Positions 53,472 to 61,205 of a DNA stretch of 64,000 bases are shown here, piece after piece (position 1 is the stretch's first letter; each line of letters starts with the position of its first letter). Under the pieces are notes generated by a model, which worked only from the letters and a program-made list of their open reading frames with translations, ran no database searches and was not told where the DNA came from. A program made the translations under genes and the position numbers. Location: the NCBI RefSeq assembly GCF_011806565.1, contig NZ_JAATOP010000008.1:1-64000 (forward strand), read 5' to 3'. The DNA is from Marivivens donghaensis (lineage in GTDB: Bacteria; Pseudomonadota; Alphaproteobacteria; Rhodobacterales; Rhodobacteraceae).

Positions 53472-54494
53472 ATGGGCTACAAAGTCGTCGTCGTTGGCGC
53501 CACGGGCAACGTGGGCCACGAAATGCTCAACATCCTCGCTGAACGCGAGTTTCCGGTTGATGAAATTGCTGCGCTGGCCAGCCGAAAATCGCTCGGCACC
53601 GAAGTCAGCTTTGGCGACAAGACTCTGAAGACCCAGGACCTCGAACAGTTCGACTTCACCGGCTGGGACATCGCTCTCTTCGCGATCGGTTCGGACGCGA
53701 CGAAGAAGTACGCACCGAAGGCTGCCAGCCAAGGCTGCGTCGTCATCGATAACTCGTCGCTCTACCGCTACGACCCCGATGTTCCGCTGATCGTTCCGGA
53801 AGTGAACGCCGACGAAGTCGTGAACTACACGAAGAAAAACATCATCGCGAACCCGAACTGCTCGACCGCGCAGATGGTTGTGGCACTGAAGCCGCTGCAT
53901 GACCGCGCCAAGATCAAGCGCGTCGTCGTGTCGACCTACCAGTCCGTTTCGGGCACCGGCAAGGAAGCCATCGACGAGCTTTGGAACCAGACCAAGGGCA
54001 TGTACGTCCCCGGTCAGGAAGTCGCTCCGTCGGTTTACCCTAAGCAGATCGCCTTCAACGTGATCCCGCACATCGACGTCTTCATGGACAGCGGCGACAC
54101 CAAGGAAGAATGGAAGATGGTCACCGAGACCAAGAAGATCGTCGACAAGAGCATCAAGGTCACCGCGACCTGCGTGCGCGTCCCGACCTTCGTCGGCCAC
54201 GCCGAATCGATCAACGTCGAGTTCGAAGAGTTCCTCGACTGGGAAGAAGCGACCGACATCCTGCGCGAAGCTCCGGGCATCATGGTCGTCGATAAGCGCG
54301 AAGCTGGTGGCTATGTCACTCCGGTCGAATGCGTTGGCGACTTCGCGACCTTCATCAGCCGCATCCGTCAGGACGTGACCGTCGAAAACGGCATCAACTT
54401 CTGGTGCGTCTCGGACAACCTGCGTAAGGGCGCTGCTCTGAACGCGGTTCAGATCGCGGAAGTCCTCGGCCAACGCTGCCTGAAAAAGGGCTGA
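53472..54494 (+). CDS. asd: Aspartate-semialdehyde dehydrogenase
   Basis: 340 aa. NADPH-dependent reduction of aspartyl phosphate to the semialdehyde, shared by Lys, Thr and Met synthesis. VVVGATGNVGHEML binds NADP; NPNCSTAQMVVALKPLHD has the catalytic Cys; VSTYQSVSGTGK and CVRVPTFVGHAESINVEF (His) complete the active site. AGGAGAGG precedes the ATG. A good terminator follows. Confidence 0.97.
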   Translation: MGYKVVVVGATGNVGHEMLNILAEREFPVDEIAALASRKSLGTEVSFGDKTLKTQDLEQFDFTGWDIALFAIGSDATKKYAPKAASQGCVVIDNSSLYRYDPDVPLIVPEVNADEVVNYTKKNIIANPNCSTAQMVVALKPLHDRAKIKRVVVSTYQSVSGTGKEAIDELWNQTKGMYVPGQEVAPSVYPKQIAFNVIPHIDVFMDSGDTKEEWKMVTETKKIVDKSIKVTATCVRVPTFVGHAESINVEFEEFLDWEEATDILREAPGIMVVDKREAGGYVTPVECVGDFATFISRIRQDVTVENGINFWCVSDNLRKGAALNAVQIAEVLGQRCLKKG

Positions 54495-54516
54495 TCCCAG
54501 CCTTCAGCAACATTCG

Positions 54517-54553
54517 AGGCCGTCTACCGAAAGGTGGGCGGCCTTATTCTTTT
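54517..54553 (+). terminator. Terminator after asd
   Basis: Twelve-pair stem AGGCCGTCTACC / GGTGGGCGGCCT with GAAA tetraloop (two G-U pairs), followed by TATTCTTTTC. Confidence 0.9.
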
Positions 54554-54853
54554 CGGGATAGGCCGATTCTCTTGGCGACTCACCGATACCTTTCGCTAGG
54601 TCATTTCACCGAACGCGCCGGGGCGCCGACAGTGGTGCGGGAAATGTTGCACCACCTAAGTCTATTTTTGAGAATTCATCCGATCCTGAGAAATATACAT
54701 TCGTATTATTTGATAGACTTTTTCAGCTTTTGATCAGTCCTTTGGTCAACTGCCGCCCAACCCTCGCGGCGATAATCTCACTATTGAGAAGACAAACGGG
54801 CGGGGGCCTCGAAATCTTCTCAGTGAGGTGTCTCGGCCAAGGGGGAAAGCGCC
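54554..54853 (+). other. Structured, AT-variable leader region ahead of micro-ORFs
   Basis: After the asd terminator lies a 300-base stretch with several hairpins. GTGGTGC (54632-54638) pairs with GCACCAC (54649-54655) and is followed by a T-rich run. A second, at 54777-54827, is described separately. TTGAGA (54668) and AAATAT (54691), 17 bases apart, are a possible promoter. No gene-size frame is convincing; a small RNA or long 5' leader is possible. Confidence 0.45.
54777..54827 (+). promoter_or_regulatory. Bulged stem-loop before the 44-aa ORF
   Basis: CTCAC (54777-54781) and TGAGAAGA (54785-54792), separated by a TAT bulge, pair with TCTTCTCA (54815-54822) and GTGAG (54823-54827). The 22-base loop contains a G-rich tract (GGGCGGGGG). 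The hairpin ends 27 bases before the start codon at 54854. Confidence 0.5.
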
Positions 54854-54988
54854 ATGACAAAGCATCAACTGCCACAACCCGATGGGTCTTTGTTCCGCGT
54901 TAAGAGTACGGGTTGGCAATTCAGTTCGCAGCACCTGTGTGGTTCGCGTATCGCTGCAAAACCGCGTCATGTGCTTTTCTCACGGTAA
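54854..54988 (+). CDS. Hypothetical 44-aa protein
   Basis: 44 aa, ATG 54854 with AAGGGGGAAAG about 8 bases upstream, a good ribosome site. Begins MTKHQLPQPDGSLFRVKSTGW and ends KPRHVLFSR; basic, one cysteine, no membrane segment. It sits between a structured leader and the 43-aa ORF at 55011. No family recognised; small size leaves doubt that it is translated. Confidence 0.4.
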   Translation: MTKHQLPQPDGSLFRVKSTGWQFSSQHLCGSRIAAKPRHVLFSR

Positions 54989-55010
54989 CTAGTTCGAAAG
55001 GCTCGGAAAA

Positions 55011-55142
55011 ATGAACCTTCTTGTCAAAGCGAGAGACGGCCGCCGCACGGCATTGGCCTCTTTGGAAATGTGGGAACGGAATATCTTTGGACAGGGTAAC
55101 GAGTACCCGCATCGCCCGCGACCATTGCTGAAGAAGCGCTAA
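55011..55142 (+). CDS. Basic micro-protein, related to the one at 55683
   Basis: 43 aa, ATG 55011 with GAAAGG upstream. The N-terminus MNLLVKARDGRRTALASLEMW matches MTLLDKARQGRRNALLRRYM of the 36-aa ORF at 55683 in the pattern M-x-LL-x-KAR-x-GRR-x-AL. The rest (NEYPHRPRPLLKKR) is basic and proline-rich. The repeat of the pattern supports it as a real gene. A terminator follows after 30 bases. Function unknown. Confidence 0.5.
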   Translation: MNLLVKARDGRRTALASLEMWERNIFGQGNEYPHRPRPLLKKR

Positions 55143-55172
55143 GGACGCTAAGCAGCTACAACCTTGGCAGAG

Positions 55173-55205
55173 CAGCCCGGCTTCGGTCGGGCTGTTCGCA
55201 TTTTT
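55173..55205 (+). terminator. Terminator after the first micro-ORF unit
   Basis: CAGCCCGGC, TTCG tetraloop, GTCGGGCTG (one G-U pair), followed by TTCGCATTTTT. The T-run is displaced, so efficiency may be moderate. Confidence 0.7.
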
Positions 55206-55364
55206 GACGGGCATCTGCCTGCCTGAAGGCAGAACTTCCTATCTCCATAACCCGATACGGGAATATCGAACGAATATTCCATTATGTACTTTTGCACCAC
55301 ATCTTCCCCGTTGTAGAAGCTGAATGGAATCACACCTTGAGGTAGTGTTGGACATGAGGCGGTG

Positions 55365-55443
55365 GTGTCCCAATCCGCTAACGCCTCGCTCGCTCGACCA
55401 ACCTTCCTCGGTCCGGTGGCGTCCGTGTCCCAATCCACTGACG
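55365..55443. repeat. Two-copy direct repeat, 60-base period
   Basis: GTGTCCCAATCC is exact at 55365-55376 and 55425-55436; seven further positions (g/a-CT-a/g-ACG) are also kept but for two bases. Unknown role. Confidence 0.5.
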
Positions 55444-55516
55444 TCACCGGATGCGAGCGGTCACCTTAAAATTTAACGGCCTTGCCCCCGAAGGCACTCT
55501 GGAATGGACATGTGAA

Positions 55517-55678
55517 ATGACCATCAAGGATATCCTTTGGCGAAAAACGCCTTTTGCCACCAGCGCGCCCACGCGGCGTGCGAAGGACGAAAACAGGGTT
55601 ACGCGCGACGAGATCGCTTCGCTCTTTGCCGAAGAGCTGGGCTATCGCTCGCGAAGGAAGCCCCGCCGCATGGGATAG
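55517..55678 (+). CDS. Hypothetical 53-aa protein
   Basis: 53 aa from ATG 55517; an in-frame ATG at 55451 would give 75 aa, and neither has a strong ribosome site. Begins MTIKDILWRKTPFATSAP; the C-terminal half (NRVTRDEIASLFAEELGYRSRRKPRRMG) is a likely amphipathic helix with a strongly basic tail, as in nucleic-acid-binding peptides. Its stop is four bases before the micro-protein ATG at 55683, which supports a two-gene unit. Confidence 0.5.
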   Translation: MTIKDILWRKTPFATSAPTRRAKDENRVTRDEIASLFAEELGYRSRRKPRRMG

Positions 55679-55682
55679 ATAG

Positions 55683-55793
55683 ATGACGCTTCTGGACAAA
55701 GCCCGACAAGGCCGCCGCAACGCACTTCTTCGTCGTTACATGCGCCAGAGTTGGATGCGCCGCGTTATCGGTCGAGGCATGATCCAGATGTGA
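55683..55793 (+). CDS. Basic micro-protein, related to the one at 55011
   Basis: 36 aa, strongly basic (MTLLDKARQGRRNALLRRYM, then a WMRRVIGRGMIQM end). Shares M-x-LL-x-KAR-x-GRR-x-AL with the 43-aa ORF at 55011. It follows the 53-aa ORF by four bases. No good Shine-Dalgarno, so translation may depend on coupling. Its stop touches the terminator at 55793. Function unknown. Confidence 0.45.
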   Translation: MTLLDKARQGRRNALLRRYMRQSWMRRVIGRGMIQM

Positions 55794-55814
55794 AAAAGGC
55801 GCCTCGCGGCGCCT
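55793..55814. terminator. Bidirectional terminator between the micro-ORFs and can
   Basis: AGGCGCC / GGCGCCT with loop TCGC. On the minus strand it is followed by TTTTTCA, ending the carbonic anhydrase transcript. Confidence 0.8.
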
Positions 55815-55819
55815 CTCTC

Positions 55820-56467
55820 TTAGATCAGGTGGAACTTGCTGTCCGTCGGATCGAGGAACTCCAGCGTTCCTTCACCGATGTCATTGTAGAGACCGTGGAG
55901 CGTCAGCATTCCATCTTCCATCGCCTTCTGCACGAATGGGAAGGTCGACAGGTTTTCGAGGCTTACCAGCACGGCTTCACGCTCAAGCGCCTTGACCTGC
56001 TGCTCTTCCGGCAGTTCCGAGACGCGCTCGAAACCAGGACGAAGCAGGTTCAGCCAAGTGCCAACGAAGGACGTTTTCTCTTCCAATTCAGGCGCATTGC
56101 CGTGGCACATCGCGTGACAACCGGCGACGCCGCCGCACTGCGAGTGACCCATGACGATGATGTGGGCAACCTTGAGCGAGCTGACAGCGTATTCGACCGC
56201 TGCCGACGTACCGTGGTGATCGCCATCGGGAGTGTAGGGCGGCACGAGGTTTGCAATGTTGCGGTGAATGAAGAACTCACCAGTCTCCGCACCGAAAATG
56301 GAAGTGACATGCACACGGCTATCGCAGCAGGAAATCACCATCGCGCGGGGGCGCTGGCCCTCATCGGCAAGGCGGCGATACCAAGCGCGGTTTTCGGTGT
56401 ATGCCGTGGCTTTCCAGCCTTGGTAGCGGCGGACCAGATATTCGGGAAGCGGGCGGGCGGAATGCAT
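55820..56467 (-). CDS. Beta-class carbonic anhydrase
   Basis: 215 aa from ATG 56467, chosen over 56470 since GGAG is then five bases away. Interconverts CO2 and bicarbonate. Zinc ligands: Cys of SCCDSRV (with Asp/Arg dyad), His and Cys of MGHSQCGGVAGC; FIHRNIANLVPPY is the conserved core block. C-terminus ends PTDSKFHLI. It converges on the micro-ORF unit and is divergent from the gene at 56582. Supplies bicarbonate for carboxylases such as AccABCD. Confidence 0.94.
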   Translation of the reverse strand: MHSARPLPEYLVRRYQGWKATAYTENRAWYRRLADEGQRPRAMVISCCDSRVHVTSIFGAETGEFFIHRNIANLVPPYTPDGDHHGTSAAVEYAVSSLKVAHIIVMGHSQCGGVAGCHAMCHGNAPELEEKTSFVGTWLNLLRPGFERVSELPEEQQVKALEREAVLVSLENLSTFPFVQKAMEDGMLTLHGLYNDIGEGTLEFLDPTDSKFHLI

Positions 56468-56581
56468 CATCTCTCCGTTCGTTTATTCACGGCTAATTAG
56501 GCGGCATTTGCGCGAAGTTCGAAACATTTCTCGACGCGACGTAAACCGCTTTGGAACCACAGTGATCGTAACCAGCTACTC

Positions 56582-57001
56582 ATGCAAGACACACAGACAC
56601 ATCGTATCGCCCCCGCGCCTCAGACCCGCAACGTCGTGCGGCTCGATCCATCCGACACAGGCACGACCGATCCGTCGCGCGCCTACCAACTTTTCCACGG
56701 GCTCAGTCTGACTGATACCGAGGACCTTATCGCCAACGCGACCGAGGAGCTCGATGTGCTCTTCGCCCGCATCAGGGCCAAACATTTCGACTGTGATTTC
56801 GGCGACCTGCCCGATCTGGGTTACGAAGTCGCCGCCACAGCCAAGCACTACGGCCTCGACAAGATCGGCAAAGTCGCGATGGACATGATCAACTGTGCCA
56901 GAATCCACGATCCGATGGCTCTGGCGGCCGTTGTGGCGCGTTTGGGCCGGCTTGTCCATCGTGCACCAGAGCATCTATGGACCGCACGAGACGCGCAATG
57001 A
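56582..57001 (+). CDS. Hypothetical helical protein upstream of pepA
   Basis: 139 aa. ATG 56582 has no clear ribosome site, so the start is tentative. About 45 Pro/Thr-rich, probably disordered residues precede a helical part with LTDTEDLIANATEELDVLFARIRA and DLGYEVAATAKHYGLDKIGKVAMDMINCARIHDPMALAAVVARLGRLV, a bundle that resembles four-helix HPt-type folds in spacing but has no HxxKG phosphorylation motif. pepA starts 57 bases downstream. Function unknown. Confidence 0.65.
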   Translation: MQDTQTHRIAPAPQTRNVVRLDPSDTGTTDPSRAYQLFHGLSLTDTEDLIANATEELDVLFARIRAKHFDCDFGDLPDLGYEVAATAKHYGLDKIGKVAMDMINCARIHDPMALAAVVARLGRLVHRAPEHLWTARDAQ

Positions 57002-57058
57002 AGTGACTTGCAGGCACCGCGCGGATGGATACGCTGGGCGAAAACCACGGAGCCCGAA

Positions 57059-58432
57059 TTGAACTTTGCTGCGCCCGACGCCCCCGCAATCACCCTCGAA
57101 GCCGTCACTTCTGCAAACTGGTCCGCTGTCCAGAATGGACTGACGGAAAACGCCCAGGCTTGGGCCAAGGTGCAGGGGTTCGACGGCGGCGCGGGTCAGG
57201 TTCTGACGTTGCCGAACACGGATGGCGGCATCGAGCGCGCATTCATCGGAATGGGCGACCAAAAAGCGCAAAGCCGCCAAAGGTTTATTGTCGCTGCGGG
57301 TGCCGCGAAACTGCCCGAAGGTGCCTATGACCTGAAAGGCCTCGAAGGCGCTGCACTTGAAGAAGCCGCGCTTGGCTGGCTGCTGGCGTCCTACCGTTTC
57401 GACCGATACCGCAAGCAGAGCGAGATGAAGGCGACGCTGGTCGCACCTAAGGGCATCGACGCAGACCGTATTCTGACCATCGCCAAGGGCGAGCGCCTGA
57501 CGCGCGATCTGATTAACACGCCCGCCTCCGACATGGGCCCGCCCGATCTGGAAGCCGCCGCCCGCAAACTGGCCGAGGAACACGGCGCAAGCATCGAAGT
57601 CACCGTTGGCGACGGCCTGCTGGAAAAGAACTTCCCGATGGTCCACGCCGTCGGCCGCGCTGCGAACCGCGCGCCCCGTCTGATCGATATGCGTTGGGGC
57701 AGCGAAGGTCCGACGCTGACGTTGGTTGGTAAGGGTGTCTGTTTTGACACCGGCGGCCTGAACATCAAGCCGTCGTCGTCGATGGGTCTGATGAAGAAAG
57801 ATATGGGCGGCTCTGCCACTGTGCTCGGCCTTGCGCATATGATCATGGGCCTCGGGCTGAAGCTGCGCCTGCGCGTCCTGATCCCTGCCGTCGAAAACTC
57901 CATCGCCGGTAATGCCTTCCGTCCGCAGGATATTCTGAACAGCCGCAAGGGTCTCACGGTAGAGATCAACAACACTGACGCCGAAGGCCGCCTCGTCCTC
58001 GCCGACGCGCTGACCTATGGCAGCGAAGAAAACCCCGATCTGATCGTCTCCATGGCGACGCTGACCGGTGCGGCCCGCGTGGCTGTCGGCCCTGACCTGG
58101 CGCCGTTCTACACCGATCATGATGACGATGCATCCGCGCTGGCGATTGCTGCCGTTCAGGTCGCCGATCCGGTCTGGCGGATGCCGTTCCACAATCCCTA
58201 CGAGGCGATGATCGAACCGGGCGTCGCGGACCTCGACAATGCGCCGAAGGGTGGTTTTGCAGGGTCCATAACGGCCGCCCTGTTCCTGCGCCGTTTCGTC
58301 GATGCGCCGCGCTACATGCACTTCGACATTTATGGCTGGCAGCCTTCCGCAGCGCCCGCGCGCCCGCAGGGCGGCGTCGGCCAAGGTGCCCGCGCTCTGC
58401 TCGAAGCACTGCCAAAAATGCTCGGCCTATGA
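57059..58432 (+). CDS. pepA: Leucyl aminopeptidase (M17)
   Basis: 457 aa from TTG 57059, supported by GGAG six bases upstream (57049-57052); an in-frame TTG at 57008 is poorly served. Metal-binding blocks of the M17 family: GKGVCFDTGGLNIKPSSSMGLMKKDMGG (Lys/Asp) and NNTDAEGRLVLADALTYG (Asp/Glu). Cytosolic hexamer removing N-terminal residues from peptides. Its last codon overlaps the next ATG (ATGA), so the NlpC/P60 gene is coupled. TTG start to be confirmed. Confidence 0.93.
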   Translation: MNFAAPDAPAITLEAVTSANWSAVQNGLTENAQAWAKVQGFDGGAGQVLTLPNTDGGIERAFIGMGDQKAQSRQRFIVAAGAAKLPEGAYDLKGLEGAALEEAALGWLLASYRFDRYRKQSEMKATLVAPKGIDADRILTIAKGERLTRDLINTPASDMGPPDLEAAARKLAEEHGASIEVTVGDGLLEKNFPMVHAVGRAANRAPRLIDMRWGSEGPTLTLVGKGVCFDTGGLNIKPSSSMGLMKKDMGGSATVLGLAHMIMGLGLKLRLRVLIPAVENSIAGNAFRPQDILNSRKGLTVEINNTDAEGRLVLADALTYGSEENPDLIVSMATLTGAARVAVGPDLAPFYTDHDDDASALAIAAVQVADPVWRMPFHNPYEAMIEPGVADLDNAPKGGFAGSITAALFLRRFVDAPRYMHFDIYGWQPSAAPARPQGGVGQGARALLEALPKMLGL

Positions 58433-59235
58433 CCGACAGACGGACCACGCCTGCCAATTCGCGGGTTGCGGCGGCTTACCTTAAGGGGACGGTTACCGCG
58501 CCGCGATACACCGAAGGTCATACCGCCTATGTCGCGGCCCCGCTCGTCGAATTACTCGACATTCCGGGCGGTCGGCGTGACAGGCAGCTTCAGGCAGGCA
58601 CGCCCCTGACCGTGTATGAAGACGATGCCGGCTGGAGCTACGTCCAGTCGCAACGCACCGGCTACGTCGGCTACGTTCTGTCCGCGCAACTCAGCACCGA
58701 TTGGGCTCCTGATCACCGGATTAGCTCCTTCGGAACGCACATTTACCGCGAAGCGTCGATAAAATCGCCGAACCTCAGTTTCATCGGATTTGGCGCGGAA
58801 TTGCCTGTGTTAGACACGAGCGACAAATTCGCGAAGACCCCGCTCGGCTACGTTCCGGTCCAGCATATCGAGCGCAATGACGTCAGCCGCAAGGACCCCG
58901 TCGCTGTTGCCGAGCTGCACCTCAATGTCCCGTATCTCTGGGGCGGCAACTCCACACGCGGGATCGATTGCTCGGGCTTGGTGTCCGCATCATTTGGGGC
59001 ATGCGGGGTACACTGCGCGGGTGACAGTGACCTGCAAGAACAGTCTTGCGGCGCGGCGCTAACCGACACAAAACCGGAGCGCGGCGATCTGTTCTTCTGG
59101 CCGGGTCACGTGGCGATTGTTTACGACGATAAGAACATCATCCACGCCAACGCGCATCACATGGCAGTCGCGATCGAGGATATGGATGACGCGCTGCGCA
59201 GGACCGGGCCCGTCCGGACCCACCGCAGGATCTAA
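58429..59235 (+). CDS. NlpC/P60 family cysteine peptidase with SH3-like domains
   Basis: 268 aa. N-terminal bacterial SH3-like part (LDIPGGRRDRQLQAGTPLTVYEDDAGWSYVQSQRTGYVGYV and a second unit to about 145), then the peptidase. Catalytic Cys in GIDCSGLVSASF, His in WPGHVAIVYDD, third residue near HANAHHMAV. It is expected to cut D-gamma-glutamyl links in peptidoglycan stem peptides. No signal peptide is visible, so it may act on recycled muropeptides. ATGA overlap with pepA. Confidence 0.92.
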   Translation: MTDRRTTPANSRVAAAYLKGTVTAPRYTEGHTAYVAAPLVELLDIPGGRRDRQLQAGTPLTVYEDDAGWSYVQSQRTGYVGYVLSAQLSTDWAPDHRISSFGTHIYREASIKSPNLSFIGFGAELPVLDTSDKFAKTPLGYVPVQHIERNDVSRKDPVAVAELHLNVPYLWGGNSTRGIDCSGLVSASFGACGVHCAGDSDLQEQSCGAALTDTKPERGDLFFWPGHVAIVYDDKNIIHANAHHMAVAIEDMDDALRRTGPVRTHRRI

Positions 59236-59570
59236 TCGACGGCGCGAATCAGTTTGCGCTCCAGCGGCACCAGAACCTGTTTCAGATCGTTGCCCCGCTT
59301 GAGGATCATGCCCTCTGCCGAAATCACGGAATACTGGCCCTGCTTCATGCGAAATTTGGGTCGTTTTTCAATGCGGTAAAGCGGAAATTCGGCGGTCCGC
59401 CGAAACACGGAAAACACCGCGACATCCTTCAGCGCGGAGATGCCGTAGTCCCGCCATTCGCCCGCAGCGACCATCCGCCCGTAAAGGCCGAGGATAATGT
59501 GCAGCTCGGTCCGGTGAAACGACACCTGCTCTGACGAGCCAATAAACGGGGTGGGCGGTTGCAGCGTCAT
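59232..59570 (-). CDS. DUF2794 protein
   Basis: 112 aa. FHRTELHIILGLYGRMVAAGEWRDYGISALKDVAVFSVFRRTAEFPLYRIEKRPKF matches the alphaproteobacterial DUF2794 family from memory, and the following QYSVISAEGMILKRGNDLKQVL is its second block. No known function. It converges on the NlpC/P60 gene with a four-base overlap of stops. Confidence 0.9.
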   Translation of the reverse strand: MTLQPPTPFIGSSEQVSFHRTELHIILGLYGRMVAAGEWRDYGISALKDVAVFSVFRRTAEFPLYRIEKRPKFRMKQGQYSVISAEGMILKRGNDLKQVLVPLERKLIRAVD

Positions 59571-59627
59571 ACTTCAAAGTTGCGGTATTTTCTTCGCAAA
59601 TCAAGCACCCTGCCCGTTTGACCTGTC

Positions 59628-59915
59628 TCAAGAACAATAAATCCGGTCGATGATCCCGTTTTCATCGATCTCGAAATTGAGCCTGCGCATCCGGTATTCC
59701 ATCGTGACAATGTCGCCGGGGCGTAGAATTCGCACCTCGTCGAGGATGAGCACTTTCTCCAGCGCGTAGTCCGGCTGTCCGATCAAATCGGCGTATTGCG
59801 AACCACCGCAAGTGTCGTAGGCTTCTTCGGGAAAAGCCGGTGGTGGTGTCAACTCGGTGGTTCCACATCCGGTCAAAATCGCGCAAATGACGGAAACGAA
59901 AGAAAAACGTCGCAC
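59628..59915 (-). CDS. Lipoprotein of the I78 peptidase-inhibitor family
   Basis: 95 aa. Lipobox ILTGC at about residues 13-17. The mature part fits the I78 pattern: DTCGGSQYADLIGQP, then VRILRPGDIVTMEYRMRRLNFEIDENGIIDRIYC, with two cysteines that could form a disulfide. I78 proteins inhibit serine proteases such as elastase in some fungi; bacterial roles are unproven. 57 bases from DUF2794 on the same strand. Confidence 0.82.
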   Translation of the reverse strand: MRRFSFVSVICAILTGCGTTELTPPPAFPEEAYDTCGGSQYADLIGQPDYALEKVLILDEVRILRPGDIVTMEYRMRRLNFEIDENGIIDRIYCS

Positions 59916-59934
59916 TTGTTACTCCTGTCATAGC

Positions 59935-59993
59935 GGGTGAAACGATTTGAAAGGAAATGGGAAGACCCATCAATAGCAACGTTGTTTTCACCC
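59935..59993 (+). promoter_or_regulatory. Inverted repeat upstream of the formaldehyde dehydrogenase gene
   Basis: GGGTGAAA (59935-59942) and TTTCACCC (59986-59993) are perfect inverted copies 43 bases apart, 43 bases before the ATG at 60037. Possible paired operator halves or a weak hairpin. No assigned regulator. Confidence 0.35.
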
Positions 59994-60036
59994 TCGCTTT
60001 ATCGCAGTTTGGACCCATTCAGAGGAGGATTTCTTA

Positions 60037-61167
60037 ATGCGTACCCGTGCCGCCGTCGCCCTTGAGGCTGGCAAACCGCTCGAGGTCATGGACGTGAACC
60101 TCGAAGGCCCGAAAGAGGGCGAGGTTCTGGTCGAGATCAAGGCCACCGGCATTTGCCATACCGACGAATTTACCCTTTCGGGCGCTGACCCCGAAGGTCT
60201 GTTTCCCGCCATCCTCGGTCACGAAGGCGCTGGCGTCGTTGTCGAAGTAGGACCCGGCGTTAAAAACCTGAAGCCCGGCGACCACGTCATTCCGCTCTAC
60301 ACGCCGGAATGCCGCGAGTGCCCGAGCTGCCTCAGCCAGAAGACCAACCTCTGTACCTCGATCCGTGGCACCCAAGGTCAGGGGCTGATGCCCGATGGCA
60401 CCTCGCGTTTCTCGATGCTCGATGGCACGCCGATCCTGCACTACATGGGCTGCTCGACCTTCGCGAACCACACGGTCCTGCCGGAAATCGCGCTCGCCAA
60501 AATCCGTGAAGACGCGCCGTTCGACAAGGTCTGCTACATCGGCTGCGGCGTCACCACCGGCGTGGGCGCTGTCATCAACACCGCGCAGGTCGAGGCAGGC
60601 GCGACCGCCGTCGTCTTTGGCCTCGGCGGCATCGGTCTGAACGTCATTCAGGGTCTGCGCCTCGCAGGTGCCGACATGATTATCGGCGTCGACCTCAACA
60701 ACGATAAAAAGGAATGGGGCGAACGCTTCGGCATGACCCATTTCGTCAACCCGAAGGAAATCGGCGAAGACATCGTGCCGTACATCGTCAATATGACCAA
60801 GCGTCGTGGCGACCTGATCGGCGGCGCGGATTACACCTTTGACTGCACCGGCAACACGACTGTCATGCGTCAGGCGCTGGAATGTTCGCACCGTGGTTGG
60901 GGTCAGTCGATCGTGATCGGCGTGGCTGCTGCTGGCGCAGAAATCAGCACCCGCCCGTTCCAGCTGGTCACCGGCCGCGTCTGGAAAGGCACCGCGTTCG
61001 GCGGCGCCCGCGGGCGTACCGACGTTCCGAAGATCGTCGACTGGTACATGGAAGGGAAGATCGAAATCGACCCGATGATTACCCACACGCTTTCGCTGGA
61101 TGACATCAACAAGGGCTTCGACCTGATGCACGAAGGCAAGTCGATCCGTTCGGTCGTCGTGTACTAA
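60037..61167 (+). CDS. S-(hydroxymethyl)glutathione dehydrogenase (class III alcohol dehydrogenase)
   Basis: 376 aa. Oxidises S-hydroxymethylglutathione to S-formylglutathione with NAD+. Catalytic zinc site: [19 protein letters not shown] and [15 protein letters not shown]; structural zinc: [18 protein letters not shown] fold: [13 protein letters not shown]. The class III [14 protein letters not shown] loop ([16 protein letters not shown]) is present. AGAGGAGG precedes ATG. The next step, S-formylglutathione hydrolase, is at 29162, not adjacent. The symbol could be frmA or adhI. Confidence 0.96.
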   Translation: MRTRAAVALEAGKPLEVMDVNLEGPKEGEVLVEIKATGICHTDEFTLSGADPEGLFPAILGHEGAGVVVEVGPGVKNLKPGDHVIPLYTPECRECPSCLSQKTNLCTSIRGTQGQGLMPDGTSRFSMLDGTPILHYMGCSTFANHTVLPEIALAKIREDAPFDKVCYIGCGVTTGVGAVINTAQVEAGATAVVFGLGGIGLNVIQGLRLAGADMIIGVDLNNDKKEWGERFGMTHFVNPKEIGEDIVPYIVNMTKRRGDLIGGADYTFDCTGNTTVMRQALECSHRGWGQSIVIGVAAAGAEISTRPFQLVTGRVWKGTAFGGARGRTDVPKIVDWYMEGKIEIDPMITHTLSLDDINKGFDLMHEGKSIRSVVVY

Positions 61168-61173
61168 ACTTTA

Positions 61174-61205
61174 CGGCCCTCGCCTTCGGGCGGGGGCTTA
61201 CTTCA
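61174..61205. terminator. Terminator between convergent adh and tetR-type genes
   Basis: GCCCTCGCC, TTCG, GGCGGGGGC, with TTACTTC after it. Strong stem (one G-U), weak T-run. Confidence 0.6.

Larger units (their letters stand above)
55143..55516. other. Intergenic stretch between the two micro-ORF units
   Basis: 374 bases. Holds the terminator at 55173, a 7-bp inverted repeat GGAATAT / ATATTCC at 55260-55280, and two copies of GTGTCCCAATCC-x-CT-x-ACG at 55365 and 55425, exactly 60 bases apart. A 99-codon frame on the minus strand (55148-55447) is possible but unproven. No other gene seen. Confidence 0.4.

Noticed and set aside
54732-54752. TTGATC...GGTCAA as an FNR box in the micro-ORF leader
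   Set aside because: The half-sites are inverted but the spacer is about ten bases instead of four, so FNR spacing fails.
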